A stretch of 64,000 nt of DNA from Baylisascaris procyonis (lineage: Eukaryota > Nematoda > Chromadorea > Rhabditida > Ascarididae), in contig JAZARR010000153.1 in the NCBI GenBank assembly GCA_037389465.1, positions 6,174,501 through 6,238,500 on the forward strand, in the 5' to 3' direction. Both the position numbers and the translations under genes were made by a program. The stretch's first letter is position 1. Each line of letters starts with the position of its first letter. Positions 52,039 to 63,551 of this stretch are shown one piece after another. The notes under the pieces are model-generated. The model was not told the origin of the DNA. It worked only from the letters and a program-made list of their open reading frames with translations, and searched no databases.

Positions 52039-55000
52039 TTTATGTTCAAGTGCATATAGATACATATGCATAGATTCGATGATATTATTTAGGTTTATGG
52101 ATTGAGCTTCGTAACAGAGGAAGAAGCGCAATTGTTTGTCAACGTGATGACACAAGCAATCGCTATAATATCGTCGAATAGTGAATATCAAAACGGTATG
52201 TGCGGATTTTCTTTCGCGGTATTTGTGGCACGTCATATATGTCGCTGATGATAAAACAATTTTTTCACTCATTTTTGGGAACTTAATTATTTAGGTACGC
52301 TTTGCCAAGATCATGTCTGTGCAAATGGATGTATATTAGTGGGTATGTATGTTCAGCATTTCCAATCCGGTATTTGCTAAAGCTCAAGTTGCCAAATGTG
52401 ATCAATAAAATCGATAAGTTTTGATCTGCTCCAGTGATAAACATCAGATTGATGTATCAATTTCTAAAGCAATTATAGGCATTTAAATATGATTAGAATT
52501 TTGCTAGCCTTTTTCAGCCTGCAGTTTTATAATCAGTGGAGTCGGAAAAATGTTTTTTTTTAATGCGAACATTCCTTTCTGTTAAGACATTCCTTTCGAT
52601 CAATCAGTTCACTAAATTCATATTGACTAGAAAATAACTCAGTTTGGTTGTTTTAGGTTGTTTTCTATGTTGAGTTGTTATCTGGTTGTTAGGAGTTTAT
52701 TCATCTAGTTTGGCTAATAAAAAAACTGTAAAGCGCATATCGTGCAAATTCGGCTTTCAAGCTTTCTTACTTGTTCATTTTTATTTACTGTTTGATTGTT
52801 TACGTTGTTCTGATGTTGCAGAAGGATGTCTCTAGGAGAACTTTTTTCCTTGTATATAGTATAGAGATATTAACTTTGTGCAGAATAGTAAGATGTACAC
52901 TGATGGAATAGTCGATTAGCTACCTGTGCGTAGAAAGGTTATTTATATGCATTTTTAATTACCTGGCTTTTTTTCTTTTTTTGTTGCATAGAGAGGATTA
53001 TGAAAGACTTTTCCATTAGAACGCACAAAATTTGTTAATTTTTATGGCCTTTCGACCCACCGGGTCTATATTTCTATATTTTTAATTATATGTCCGGTTG
53101 TCTTGTTTTACGTGATCTATTGAATAATCGGTTAGTTTCGAAGTGAAAGGTACTATATGAATGTTAGTATTAAAATAGAAATGGTAATAAAAATCATATA
53201 TAACAGAATGATGTTTTCCACAGAGTTGTCTCTCCCTCACTCCCTCCCCTATAAAACGGAGAGAAATTTTTACGATAAGATTGTGGTACCGTAAAGTTTG
53301 AATCGATGCTCCTATTTCATTTCATACCATACATGGTATGATTTTCATTTCCTAGTCATATATATTCATTGGCTAGATTGGTTGCTGAAGTAGTAGAGCT
53401 TCATCGTTGGTTGAAAATATTCACTGAGATTGTTTCGGATTTCAATTTAAGTTTTTCCATTGTTCTTGAGGTGAAATTTGAGAAAGGATTTACAGGTGCA
53501 GAATTTGGACTTTCGAATGGCGTTTATCACGAACCTCAACAATTACATCACAATGCGCACAGTGCTCCCTCGTTTAGAGACAACGATCAGGATAGTATTT
53601 GTTCTTCGGGTATTGCATCAGTGAACGCAAACACTTATAGGTTGCTTTTTACTTCTCAAACAATGCAAAACATTCCACTTATCCAGCTTTCTATTAGTAT
53701 TGACTCACCGAAAATTGATTATTGTCTCTTCTTGTTCTCCTTTTGTAAAATTTTCTCAGATATTTCTTCCCTATTGATTTTTTCTTTTTATATTAAGCGA
53801 AGATTTGGGAGAATCGAATCTTTTGGGCAATATTCTGCTCTATTTTATAAAATGTTCCAAATTTATTGAGACTGAGATGTGTTTCATTTGAAAGGATAAA
53901 AAAAATCACTTTCAGAGTACGTAAATATATTGATGAGAAATAAACTGATTTTATTGGAATAAACTGACTTTTTACTGATTTTATAATTTCAACCGTAAAT
54001 ATATGAGGATAGATTTGTCTTCGAACTAGAGATTTACCTGTACATTGAAGCGCGTGATAATGGTTGGTTCATAAGTTTATTTAAGTTTGTTAAGTTTTTA
54101 AGTTAAGTTAAGTTCGTTTGTATTGATGTGAAGAATAACAGTAATGGGTGATTGCATCTTGAAAAATGCCCTTTGAACACGATGATTCAACACTTAGTTG
54201 GCTTGTCGCTTACAATTGAATGGCAGTAGTTTTTGTGATCGACCTGTTCTGGGGTTGTTTATGGCGTCCATTACCTGTTCATTCAATATTTTGCAACGCT
54301 TCGTTGCCTTGTTGTGCGTTCGCTTGCTTTGCTTCTAATATTGTACACTTCAAGCAGCATTCTGTTTTATTATAAGCTATCAAAGCATGACATTCGATAT
54401 ACATTTGCTTGAAGTGAAACATTTCTGATTGTATATTTAATGATGCTTTCTGAAACGAATGTTGAGGGATTGATTAATTTGTATTGTGGGTAAGGATTTA
54501 TGCTTTTGCAGTGTGTTCGAGTTGAATTTTTTAAGTTAAGTTCTTCATAATGCAAAATTTTTCGATGTTGAAATTTGGAGAAGTGAGCAATTATTGAAGT
54601 TGATAGTAATAGTTTTAAGAAAAGAAAGGAATAAAGCAAGCTACGTTTACACCTGTGCCGTATTTTAACTGCAACGTTAACTATTGCTCGATTGCCTCTG
54701 TTGGGTGTTCGCTGAATATGTGTTTAATGGAATAGTTATAAGCTAACGATTATTAGAGATACTTGTATCGGCAGAAATTACTGGTTAACGAAAAATTAGC
54801 GAATCCCTTGAAAGTTAATGATAGCTTCATGGTATATTGCGAGTTTTGAATTATGTGGTGGTTAGGCGGAATATTTTATTAGCAGAAAGGGGGAAGAAAT
54901 TTCTTCATCATTATGAGACTATGAGAGGAATTCTAACTTTTTTAGTTTCCTTTACTCAGTTTTTCATTTATATATTTCTATTTGCCTTATAAAAGTTGAT

Positions 55001-58000
55001 TTATTTATTAATTATAGGTATTATTCAATTGCAGGAAATCCTCTCATTCGGTGCAAAGTTCGTCAAGTGGCGGTGCATGCTTGATGTTGTCGAGTGCGCA
55101 ACGACGCTCATCACAAGGTTCATCAAGCTCATCGAATGGTTCGGCGGCTGCAACGACCATCTATGCGGCTTCAAGCACATCAACTTGCATGATAAATAGC
55201 CCATCACGAGTTGCACCACCAGCTGCATCTGGTGCGCCACCTGCTCCACCACCACCTCCTGCAGCTACCTCAAGTGGACCGCCACCTGCACCACCTCTAC
55301 CATCTGGCGGAATAGGTTCGTTTGATTTTGTTACTTCCTTCGATGTTGAACTTTTTGTCTCTTGAATTTCGTTGATTCTTATCCATATTTATTGGTGTTG
55401 TTTTAACTAGAAATCCAGATAATAAGATAAGGGGACTCTTTTCGTCTTTTTGTTCACGTGATAGCCAATATGATAGGTGAGCCAAATGTTATGAGTCGGT
55501 AATATAAATTTGTTATTCCAGTAATAGCAAAACAACCTAATTTTTGCACGAGACATTTGCGCCATTTTATAAGCATCTAAAGCGTAGCGTCATGGGGGTA
55601 CCTATATCACACACATTCAGGCAAAGAACGTTCGCTACACGGGCATTGCATTCACGAGGGAAATGAATCGTTCATCTTATGTGCGTTTATCACGTTTAAT
55701 TGTGAATCAATGTATACGTTTCCATAATAAAACCTTTTTTTTTGCATTAATTTTTGCATGATGCGTTTGTTTGTACGGTGATATGAGATGGTTCGAATTG
55801 TTTCGTTATCAACGTAGCACATCATGTTTGAACTTTTACAACTACTTTATAATGTGTAATGATTTTGGCAAAAATTCCCGTCGGGAATGGGCGAAAGGTT
55901 GGGGAATTGATTGGAGGAAATGGTGGAATGATTGACTGACTGAAATTAAATTGAATTTGACAGAATTTTTTGGTTATTCTGGAGAGTTTTTTCGAACTTT
56001 CATTTTTTTTTTTTTACTAGGAACATGTGGTTTAGTTCTTATTCGTGAAATCACTCTTAATGTTCATTGATTTCTAAGAAAATTCGCTGTAATATTTTTT
56101 GCTTTTTCTTCAAAGTTTTCCAAAATTTATGAATGTCGAAAAAGTTCAATAAAGGAGCAAAAAATTCTTTGATAATGATGAACGCTGAAGCGATTACCAT
56201 GAATCGTTCACCTAAAACAATCTCAGGTGCAATCATTGCTATCAAATCAAAGTGCGTTTTATTAGTGTTGTCGATTTATCGTATCAGTTTTTTGATTTTA
56301 ACTTTGTTATAATCGAATAATTTCTTATAGGTCTTTTATTATTGCAGCAGCAATCAGTACGAATGCACCTCCAGCTCCACCACCACCGCCACCATCCTCA
56401 CTAACAACTGTGAAGCCGAATTGTAACTCGATTGCCGAGCAAATTAAGAGGGTGCAGCTAAGAAAAACAAGCGCACCTTTTATAAACAGTACGAATGCAT
56501 CACAAAGCAGATCCGAGAATGTCACCGGTTGGTTATTTTCACTAACCCTTACTTTAAAGTTTTTTACATAATTTAACATGTTTTTTTACAAACTAAAAGG
56601 TCTCATCGAAATAAGGTGCGTGTTAAATTTAGCAGAAATTATTGAACGTTATATATATTTTTAGATGATTTTTAAGTTCTTCACTTTATTACTGAAATTA
56701 TTTGATTTATGATGGAAATCTTTCGACTCATTTTCATTATGCAATTTCCACATCTGGGATATAACCATCCTCGAAAAAAGTACATAAAAATATGTTCGAG
56801 ATTGAATTGATTTATGGTTCATTGCCTATCATATCAAAAAGAAAAATATATCAGTTGATTGCATAATGAACCTGATCTATAAAGTAATTGAACATATTGC
56901 TTAATAAGCCAGAGTTAATAACTTCCAATATTAGAATATGGCTTGAGGGATATGTTAAATGATAATTGCGTTAGCACACAAAAAACAATAGTCAATCTTA
57001 TGCGACTTCAGTATAAAGGCGTTAACTTTAGCGATCTGCTGTGGAATATGAACCATTTAACTAAGCGTTCTTTTGCTGATAGGGCGAAGATTATTTCCAA
57101 TACAATTATCAGTCATCACATTTTTATGCGAATGACAATAGGAAGTAAAATTAATTTACGCTGAACATTAATTATTTCCACTTTAATTATATCATACTAA
57201 CTCATCCATGTGCTGCTGTAGGAACATTTCTGAGCCATTCCTTCATGCCCTTTAAGCACTGACTTTTGCATAAATCTTGTTCAGTATAAAAGTTGATCGT
57301 TTACGACCTGAAGGCCTTCGGTAAAAATCGTATTTCGGATGTGACCAATGAAAGCGATAAAAAACGGAAATGGGATTTCCGAATGTGAAAATATAAGGGC
57401 CAGCTCCCCGTTGGCTCGTCTAGTCGTCCAGGTCTCCTTGAGGTCTGTATCCTCTGTCTGCTGTCGAATAAACTGCGAGACGGCAAAGGTATAAGAGAAA
57501 ATAATTTATTACCCTTATACAATAAGATGACAACGACTAGGGGCTCGTTCACAAGGATAACTTTGGTCGTCGGCACGATCCCGTAGCCTCCACGCCGCCG
57601 CCGATCTCCTCACGCGCTCTTGGCCACACGTAGGCCCACTCGGCCTTATGAGCAATCTAGCAGCTGACATGAATACATGAGCACATCAACCCCTTGCATG
57701 TTCTCCTGGTTCGCCTCAGGCTACCTCACTACCCACGCTGGGTACTCGTTTGATTTGCCTGTATGCTGTTGACCTTCTTTAACTGCTCACCTTATACGGC
57801 GCATCATTCCCGACTGATGTACACCGCCGACTGGCCTACCTTACAAAAGTGAGCAGAAATTTCGATTTCCAGCCGAAACTTGTTCGATCATACCACCACT
57901 TCTGAGACTTGCAAGGGTGAGATATGACATCAGTTCATCAAAAAATCCAATTAAACTTAAGTGTTTTTTAGAAGGGACACGAAATGTATCATACCCGTCG

Positions 58001-60735
58001 GTGCCAATGTCTTAGTAAAATTTTTTCCAACATTTTTGCTGTCAGATTTTTTCTCTTCAAAGAATAAAAAATTCAACTTTTATGAGATAGAGATACTGAG
58101 AAAATTTTCTCACTCTTCCAAAAAAGTCTCGCAGATTTCCTGTCGCTTTTTTTTCAAATGAGCCGATTTTTTATTTCATCCCATGAACCTATGTCGAAGT
58201 AAAATGCGGAAAATTTTTCTATTATCACTTGTTTGGAGGGAATTTTTGTTTTCCTAATTTATCCGCTCACATTTTTCTCCGATAATCCGTCGCGAATTTA
58301 TTAAAAATTAAAAAACGAGTTCGTTTATCATCACAGAGGAACAAAGAAAAAATACATATAAAAGGGTTAAATGGCCGATGAAAAAGCTCAGTAATGATTC
58401 ATTCGATTTGGCCTTCAAACTCACCTATCCGTCTGTGATTTATGCAATTTTTGTGAAGGTTAATGCTCTTTTTTTTTGAAATTGTTGGATATTCAGCATT
58501 ATTATGATTCATTCCAAATGAACTTTCAATTAAATAGGATTCTTCAGTTAAACTAAGTCATCAATTATAGTTCTATATTTAATTGTGTTATTGCATTGCG
58601 CTGAAAATGTTGACGATCATTTTTGATTTATTCAAATAGAAAACTTTTTTTGCTCAGAGCAAGCTTGTTTTTTTTTTTTTTCTGAACAAATGAAATCATT
58701 GCCGAATTGATTTATTTTTGATGAATTTCTGTTGATGAGACTGAAATCTGAAGAGAACGCTAATTTTGTATTTTTATCTTTTTATTACAAAATAGTGGTA
58801 TATTTATATAAACCTGGTGGAGCAATTTTGACATGAGCGTTTAGTATTTGCTAGTGTGCCAATAAGTTATAAGATGTACATATTGATCTGTTTAGTAAAA
58901 AATGGGCTCAAGAAGATTTTAAATGGAATAGATTTAAATAATTAAAATCTTTTGAATTCACATATGCATATTTTATTTTGAAACATCTATAATTGATTGA
59001 TTTTTTCAATCGAATATTTGAGAAACGTTTAATTTTCGCGAATTTTGCTCATAGATGTTGGTGCGTATCAAGTAATGTTCCTTTTATCTTTTGCCATCAA
59101 TTGTAATTTTTATTTTCGACTTATCATGGACGATTAAAGTTGTAATAGCCAATCATGGCTAGTGACTGATGTTATGCACCGAGCTGAACGTAGAGGATGT
59201 ACATAGAGCACCGAGTAAAACAATTTTTTGCTCTTCTAGTATATCTGAAGTTGCTGTGTTCAGATTTCAGCTTATATTCGCACTAAATTGGATCGATAGG
59301 TGTGTCGACTTTCATACTAGCAAAAGGTCTTCGATTTATCTACAAATTGTTGATTTGTATTCAAATTGCTTGTTGCTAGAAAGGTGTAATGAATGCCGAG
59401 AGTAAAAGATGAGTTCATTGTGATGAATCTAACGGTATTTTACAGGTGCACGTGGTCGTGGGGATCTTTTCTCTGAACTTGAAGCCACTCTCAACAAACG
59501 CAAAAATAATGCTGAAAATATCGACTCACGCTCTAACGGTATTCATTAATCGTTTTACCTATATCTTTCATTTTCTGATAAGTAGAGAGAGGTCCTCATT
59601 CTCGATGTAAATCGACGATTTTTTATTTGAATTGTGCAAATGTGTTGAGAAATTCTTCGTTGTTTTCTTTCGATGATGAAGTAATTTTTTTATATTATTG
59701 AACTAAAGTTTGCTTTGATTTTATAATCTTCAAATAGAGTAGAAAAAATATTTGCATACGAAAATGAATTTTTTTTTAATATTTTAGGAGATTCGATTGT
59801 TGCATCAACTAACGGTACAATTCGACGTGCATGGGAGAAGCCATCGGGTGGCGCATTGAATGGAGGTAGCTCGGTTACTGATTCACCAAAGACTCATCGC
59901 AAGTATGTTTTATTCATGGTTTATTTTCATTGATAATGTTTATTGTTTACTCCTTAAGGGTTTTTTTTTAATATTCAAACGGAGATGTCTAAATTTAACA
60001 AAGATTTTAGCGATAGTAATGAAATCATTTTTTAAATCAACTATTTGTTCTATTTTTAATTCAATTTTCCAATTTCAAAACTGATCTTAATTGGGACTGC
60101 GAAATTCTTTCTGTGAAATTGCAAAGAATTTAGTAAATTTTTTGATAAATATCTTCATTTTTTCATGGCTTTTTCATCGTTGATGAAGGTTAAAGTCTGT
60201 AAATTGGGAATTTTATGGTCAACATATAGTTAGTGACTATTGATAGGCGCAATAATTGTTATACATGATAATGATATGATGGTTATGCATATTGCTCAAT
60301 GTCGAATGTTGTGGCGGCGGAAATGTGGCTACGATATTTAAGCGTACTTATTTTCTTTACCTGCAGTGAGGGGAGGGGACGACCTTTTTCTCTCCTATTA
60401 TCTTCACATCTCTTGCCGTCCCCATATCTTTTTTTAATGCAACTTAAGTTTACTGGGCACGTGTGCTATAATAATCGCAAATTGGCAAGAACACATATTA
60501 ATTAAATTATAGTATTGGTAGGGCGCCAAGTGGTTCATCAATTTCGAGTCAAGAAGAGCCACGCGCAATAAACGGTCCAATGGTCAGTACGTCGGTCACT
60601 TCGAATGCAACAACAGCATCGAATGTATTGACAATGGAGATGCTCGAGCAGTGGAAACGAGAGATTCTAAATGAAGTTCGAGCTGAGATCAATAAAGCAA
60701 AGAACGAGATCATCGACGCATTGCAGAGAAGGTAA
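39784..60735 (+). CDS. unc-34: Ena/VASP family actin regulator (unc-34/enabled orthologue), 10 coding exons
   Basis: Exons: 39784-39788, 49838-50000, 51260-51355, 52093-52195, 53496-53640, 55035-55315, 56348-56527, 59446-59538, 59788-59902, 60513-60735. They total 1404 nt with all junctions in phase, giving 467 residues. EVH1 (1-118) has Y16, W23 and F79, the aromatic triad that binds FPPPP ligands, and the hallmark [10 protein letters not shown]. Next come a linker, a Ser-rich part, Pro-rich tracts (about 226-280, including GPPPAPPLP, a profilin-type site), a G-actin-binding motif (292-305, [14 protein letters not shown]), an F-actin-binding motif (330-346, [17 protein letters not shown]) and the tetramerisation coil (about 438-464, [20 protein letters not shown]). 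Family members promote filament elongation at leading edges and growth cones; the C. elegans orthologue acts in axon guidance. The product should be cytosolic, at membranes and focal sites. Exon 1 is inferred, the rest is firm. Confidence 0.93.
44106..44119. repeat. G14 homopolymer
   Basis: An uninterrupted run of 14 G in a purine-rich stretch. Confidence 0.9.
44566..44636. repeat. 30-bp tandem duplication, 2.3 copies
   Basis: Units 44566-44595 and 44596-44625 share TTGGCCA, then CGATCTT, then TTGC, with a partial third copy. The period is a multiple of three, so it reads as a 10-residue repeat on either strand. Confidence 0.75.
46326..46338. repeat. G13 homopolymer
   Basis: An uninterrupted run of 13 G in otherwise AT-rich intron 1. 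Confidence 0.9.
49838..50000 (+). CDS. unc-34: unc-34 exon 2: N-terminal half of EVH1
   Basis: It encodes residues 2-56, including [12 protein letters not shown] and [12 protein letters not shown]. The acceptor ATTTAAG is forced, because an in-frame TGA at 49827-49829 excludes an earlier start. The donor CAG/GTTACC is phase 0. It matches the first strands of EVH1 domains, with the tyrosine and tryptophan of the ligand-binding aromatic triad. Confidence 0.92.
50001..51259 (+). other. unc-34 intron 2
   Basis: 1259 bases, GTTACC...TTTCAG, AT-rich. No gene-like feature is seen inside; the open frames here are short and unsupported. Confidence 0.85.
51260..51355 (+). CDS. unc-34: unc-34 exon 3: EVH1 core with [10 protein letters not shown]
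   Basis: 32 codons, phase 0 at both ends (CTTTCAG acceptor, AAG/GTGGGA donor). It encodes [20 protein letters not shown], then [12 protein letters not shown], the most diagnostic EVH1 segment, including F79 of the aromatic triad. Confidence 0.96.
51561..51573. repeat. C13 homopolymer in a polypyrimidine tract
   Basis: A run of 13 C in a wider C/T-rich stretch (51538-51600) inside intron 3. Confidence 0.9.
51849..51893. repeat. TTTA-type tetranucleotide repeat
   Basis: Imperfect (TTTA/TTTG)n, directly before the TA arrays. Confidence 0.8.
51905..51980. repeat. TA array bounded by perfect inverted flanks (palindrome 1)
   Basis: ACATATGA, a long TA run, a central TACATA, more TA, then TCATATGT. 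The non-TA flanks are exact inverses, so the whole unit can fold back on itself. Confidence 0.85.
51985..52040. repeat. TA array bounded by perfect inverted flanks (palindrome 2)
   Basis: AACGCA, then a TA run, then TGCGTT. The flanks are again exact inverses. It starts four bases after palindrome 1 ends. Confidence 0.85.
52093..52195 (+). CDS. unc-34: unc-34 exon 4: C-terminal helix of EVH1
   Basis: It encodes [20 protein letters not shown] and the rest of the EVH1 C-terminal helix (equivalent to the WGLNFGSKEDA region of VASP), ending in phase 1 at a GGTATG donor. Confidence 0.95.
52196..53495 (+). other. unc-34 intron 4
   Basis: 1300 bases, GTATGT...TTTACAG. It contains a minus-strand copy of the dispersed ATATGCGC repeat (52711-52748) and nothing else of note. 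Confidence 0.8.
52711..52748 (-). repeat. Dispersed repeat copy (ATATGCGC family)
   Basis: Read on the minus strand it gives TTTGCACGATATGCGC, then a T-rich stretch, then TTAGCCAA, parallel to the + strand copy at 24322-24360. Confidence 0.55.
53496..53640 (+). CDS. unc-34: unc-34 exon 5: linker after EVH1
   Basis: It encodes [20 protein letters not shown], then [19 protein letters not shown] and on to NTY, a polar linker rich in Ser, Asn and His. It ends in phase 2 (AG/GTTGCT). A second in-frame acceptor (GTGCAG) lies six bases downstream, so the exon could start at 53502 instead. Confidence 0.8.
53641..55034 (+). other. unc-34 intron 5
   Basis: 1394 bases, GTTGCT...ATTGCAG, AT-rich. It includes short AAGTT repeats near 54070-54115. 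No other feature is seen. Confidence 0.8.
55035..55315 (+). CDS. unc-34: unc-34 exon 6: Ser-rich and Pro-rich region
   Basis: It encodes [20 protein letters not shown], a second Ser run, and the Pro-rich stretch [26 protein letters not shown]. The GPPPAPPLP segment resembles profilin- and SH3-binding sites of Ena/VASP proteins. It is entered in phase 2 and ends in phase 1 (ATA-G/GTTCGT). Confidence 0.92.
55316..56347 (+). other. unc-34 intron 6
   Basis: 1032 bases, GTTCGT...ATTGCAG. No further feature is seen. Confidence 0.8.
56348..56527 (+). CDS. unc-34: unc-34 exon 7: second Pro-rich tract and G-actin-binding motif
   Basis: It encodes [14 protein letters not shown] followed by [15 protein letters not shown], which fits the WH2-like G-actin-binding motif of EVH2 (compare the GAKLRKV end in vertebrates). 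The acceptor is a NAGNAG (TTGCAGCAG), so one alanine may be optional. It ends in phase 1 (ACC-G/GTTGGT). Confidence 0.92.
56528..59445 (+). other. unc-34 intron 7 (2.9 kb) with LTR-like insertion
   Basis: GTTGGT...TTTACAG. It contains the GC-richer LTR-like block at 57384-57845 and otherwise AT-rich DNA. An additional phase-neutral exon cannot be excluded but none is recognised. Confidence 0.75.
57384..57845 (-). mobile_element. LTR-like insertion (possible solo or truncated LTR)
   Basis: A 462-bp block, much GC-richer than its flanks, lies inside intron 7. Read on the minus strand it starts TGTAAGG and ends TTTTCACA (TG...CA ends). It has a TATA-like CCGTATAAGG early and an AATAAA in the last third, the usual layout of a retrotransposon LTR. 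The flanking five bases do not match, so no target-site duplication is evident. The adjacent 57309-57383 is also somewhat GC-rich and may be internal element sequence, which would fit a truncated copy. No reverse transcriptase is present. Confidence 0.45.
59446..59538 (+). CDS. unc-34: unc-34 exon 8: F-actin-binding motif
   Basis: It encodes [20 protein letters not shown], then [11 protein letters not shown]. This matches the family pattern of a glycine-led LxxEMNxxLxRRRK helix that binds filaments. Phase 1 at both ends (TTTACAG acceptor, AAC-G/GTATTC donor), so it could be skipped without a frameshift. Confidence 0.93.
59788..59902 (+). CDS. unc-34: unc-34 exon 9: EVH2 linker
   Basis: It encodes [20 protein letters not shown], then [17 protein letters not shown]. 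The RRAWEK segment corresponds to the conserved KPWEK stretch between the actin-binding and tetramerisation parts of EVH2. It is entered in phase 1 (ATTTTAG acceptor) and ends in phase 2 (CGC-AA/GTATGT). Confidence 0.9.
59903..60512 (+). other. unc-34 intron 9
   Basis: 610 bases, GTATGT...ATTATAG. Nothing else is recognised inside. Confidence 0.8.
60513..60735 (+). CDS. unc-34: unc-34 exon 10: tetramerisation coiled coil and stop
   Basis: It encodes a Ser/Thr/Asn-rich linker and then [20 protein letters not shown] with [13 protein letters not shown], the right-handed coiled coil that makes Ena/VASP tetramers. TAA is at 60733-60735. An alternative in-frame acceptor lies nine bases downstream (start 60522). 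The end reads AGAAG/GTAAAA, so the stop overlaps a good donor and a spliced longer end cannot be excluded. Confidence 0.92.
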
Positions 60736-61980
60736 AATGAGAAGGTGCCCTTTGGCATTCATTGTTTTATTCAGCGATGATTCAGTTAGGTGGGCTAACG
60801 ATGGTTACTAAAGAGTTTGATTTTTGAGGAAGAAATATTATGAGATGGTAACTTCTGGCGGAAATGGTGGAAATTTGCATCGAAGAAATGTAATATATAT
60901 TATTGATAAGAAAAAGAGCACAAATCACCGATAAGGTAAGAGATTTGAACAGATTGGAAGTAGATGGTCTATTTTAGAAAACTGAATCATTGATGAAATC
61001 AACGATAAAAAAGAAATGCTAGTCTAAATGTCTGAATGTGAAAAACAATTCCATATTCATGAAATTGTATATTTGACTTGTTATTTTTCTACATTTGACC
61101 GCTTGATCGGTGTCGGTCATTTGCGTTATGGTTTTTTCTTGGCCTTTTATTCTCTTATGATCGTTAGTCAAATGTCCAACTTGCGAAGGTGATTTACCCC
61201 GAATTCGTGGAAGTGAAAAAAGTAGCGAAGAAGTGTGAAAATTGTGTAAAGTTTGCCTAAATAGTGGAAGAATTTATTGCTAATTGCTCGTTAATGTCGA
61301 GCCTTTTCAAGTGGTACCCCTTACTATTCCTTTTTCATATCTTTTTTCCCCTCCAATTCCTCCATTCCGTTTCTTTTACTGGCGAAGAGAATCACATAAT
61401 TTGGTACTCGAATTTATGAGGAAGCGCTATGTTCCCACACAGTTGCTTGGCCTTTTATGTGTTGCATTCTCCTTGTATATCTTGTTCATTTGAATATCGT
61501 ACGTTTTTTGCGACGGATACTTAAACATTTTACAAGTAAGTAAACCAGTAGACTAACATCTACAACTACTGTATCAAGAATACGACAGTATCATGCAAAG
61601 GATGAGATTTTATTTGACGAATGGGTGGGAAAGAAAGGAATGTGGTGGAAGGAGGATTTCGAAGATTTGTGGACGAAGGTGACCATTGTGGCGCTTTTCT
61701 TGTTTGATACTGTCGGAATTCTATAAAACCTTACTAAACTGGTTATTTGGACATATTGTATCGTTTATAAGCAACAGAAGTTTCGGGAACTGAATTTGTT
61801 TTATTCCTTAAAATAAAGATTTTTACTAACTGCAGAAGTGCACTAATTATTTTGAAGTTGTTCTGATCACGAAGATATTCTAGAACTGCTATATATGGTG
61901 TGGCAGTCATGAATAATAACCAATTATGAAAAGCAAAGCACTAATGGATGGAACGTAGCAGTTAGAGTTTTCATTCGAGC
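60736..61980 (+). other. 3' flank of unc-34, probable 3' untranslated region
   Basis: No coding signal is supported. The first canonical AATAAA noticed is at 61812-61817, about 1.1 kb past the stop, which would imply a long 3' untranslated region. Confidence 0.35.
61812..61817 (+). terminator. Possible polyadenylation signal of unc-34
   Basis: AATAAA downstream of the stop. The distance is large and the assignment is weak. Confidence 0.25.

Positions 61981-63551
<1,571 letters not shown>

Larger units (their letters stand above)
51356..52092 (+). other. unc-34 intron 3 with microsatellites
   Basis: 737 bases, GTGGGA...ATTTAG. It holds a C13 run, a TTTA tetranucleotide stretch (51849-51893) and two palindromic TA arrays, the second ending about 50 bases before the next exon. 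Confidence 0.88.

Noticed and set aside
51830..52272. Frames of about 90-100 codons on both strands over intron 3 and exon 4
   Set aside because: They are carried by TA arrays, and on the + strand the true EVH1 exon 52093-52195 is in a different frame.
55025..55255. 76-codon minus frame over exon 6
   Set aside because: It is antisense to the Ser/Pro-rich unc-34 exon and has no independent support.
57301..57576. 91-codon minus frame
   Set aside because: It lies within the LTR-like block and its flank, with no retroviral or transposase motif.
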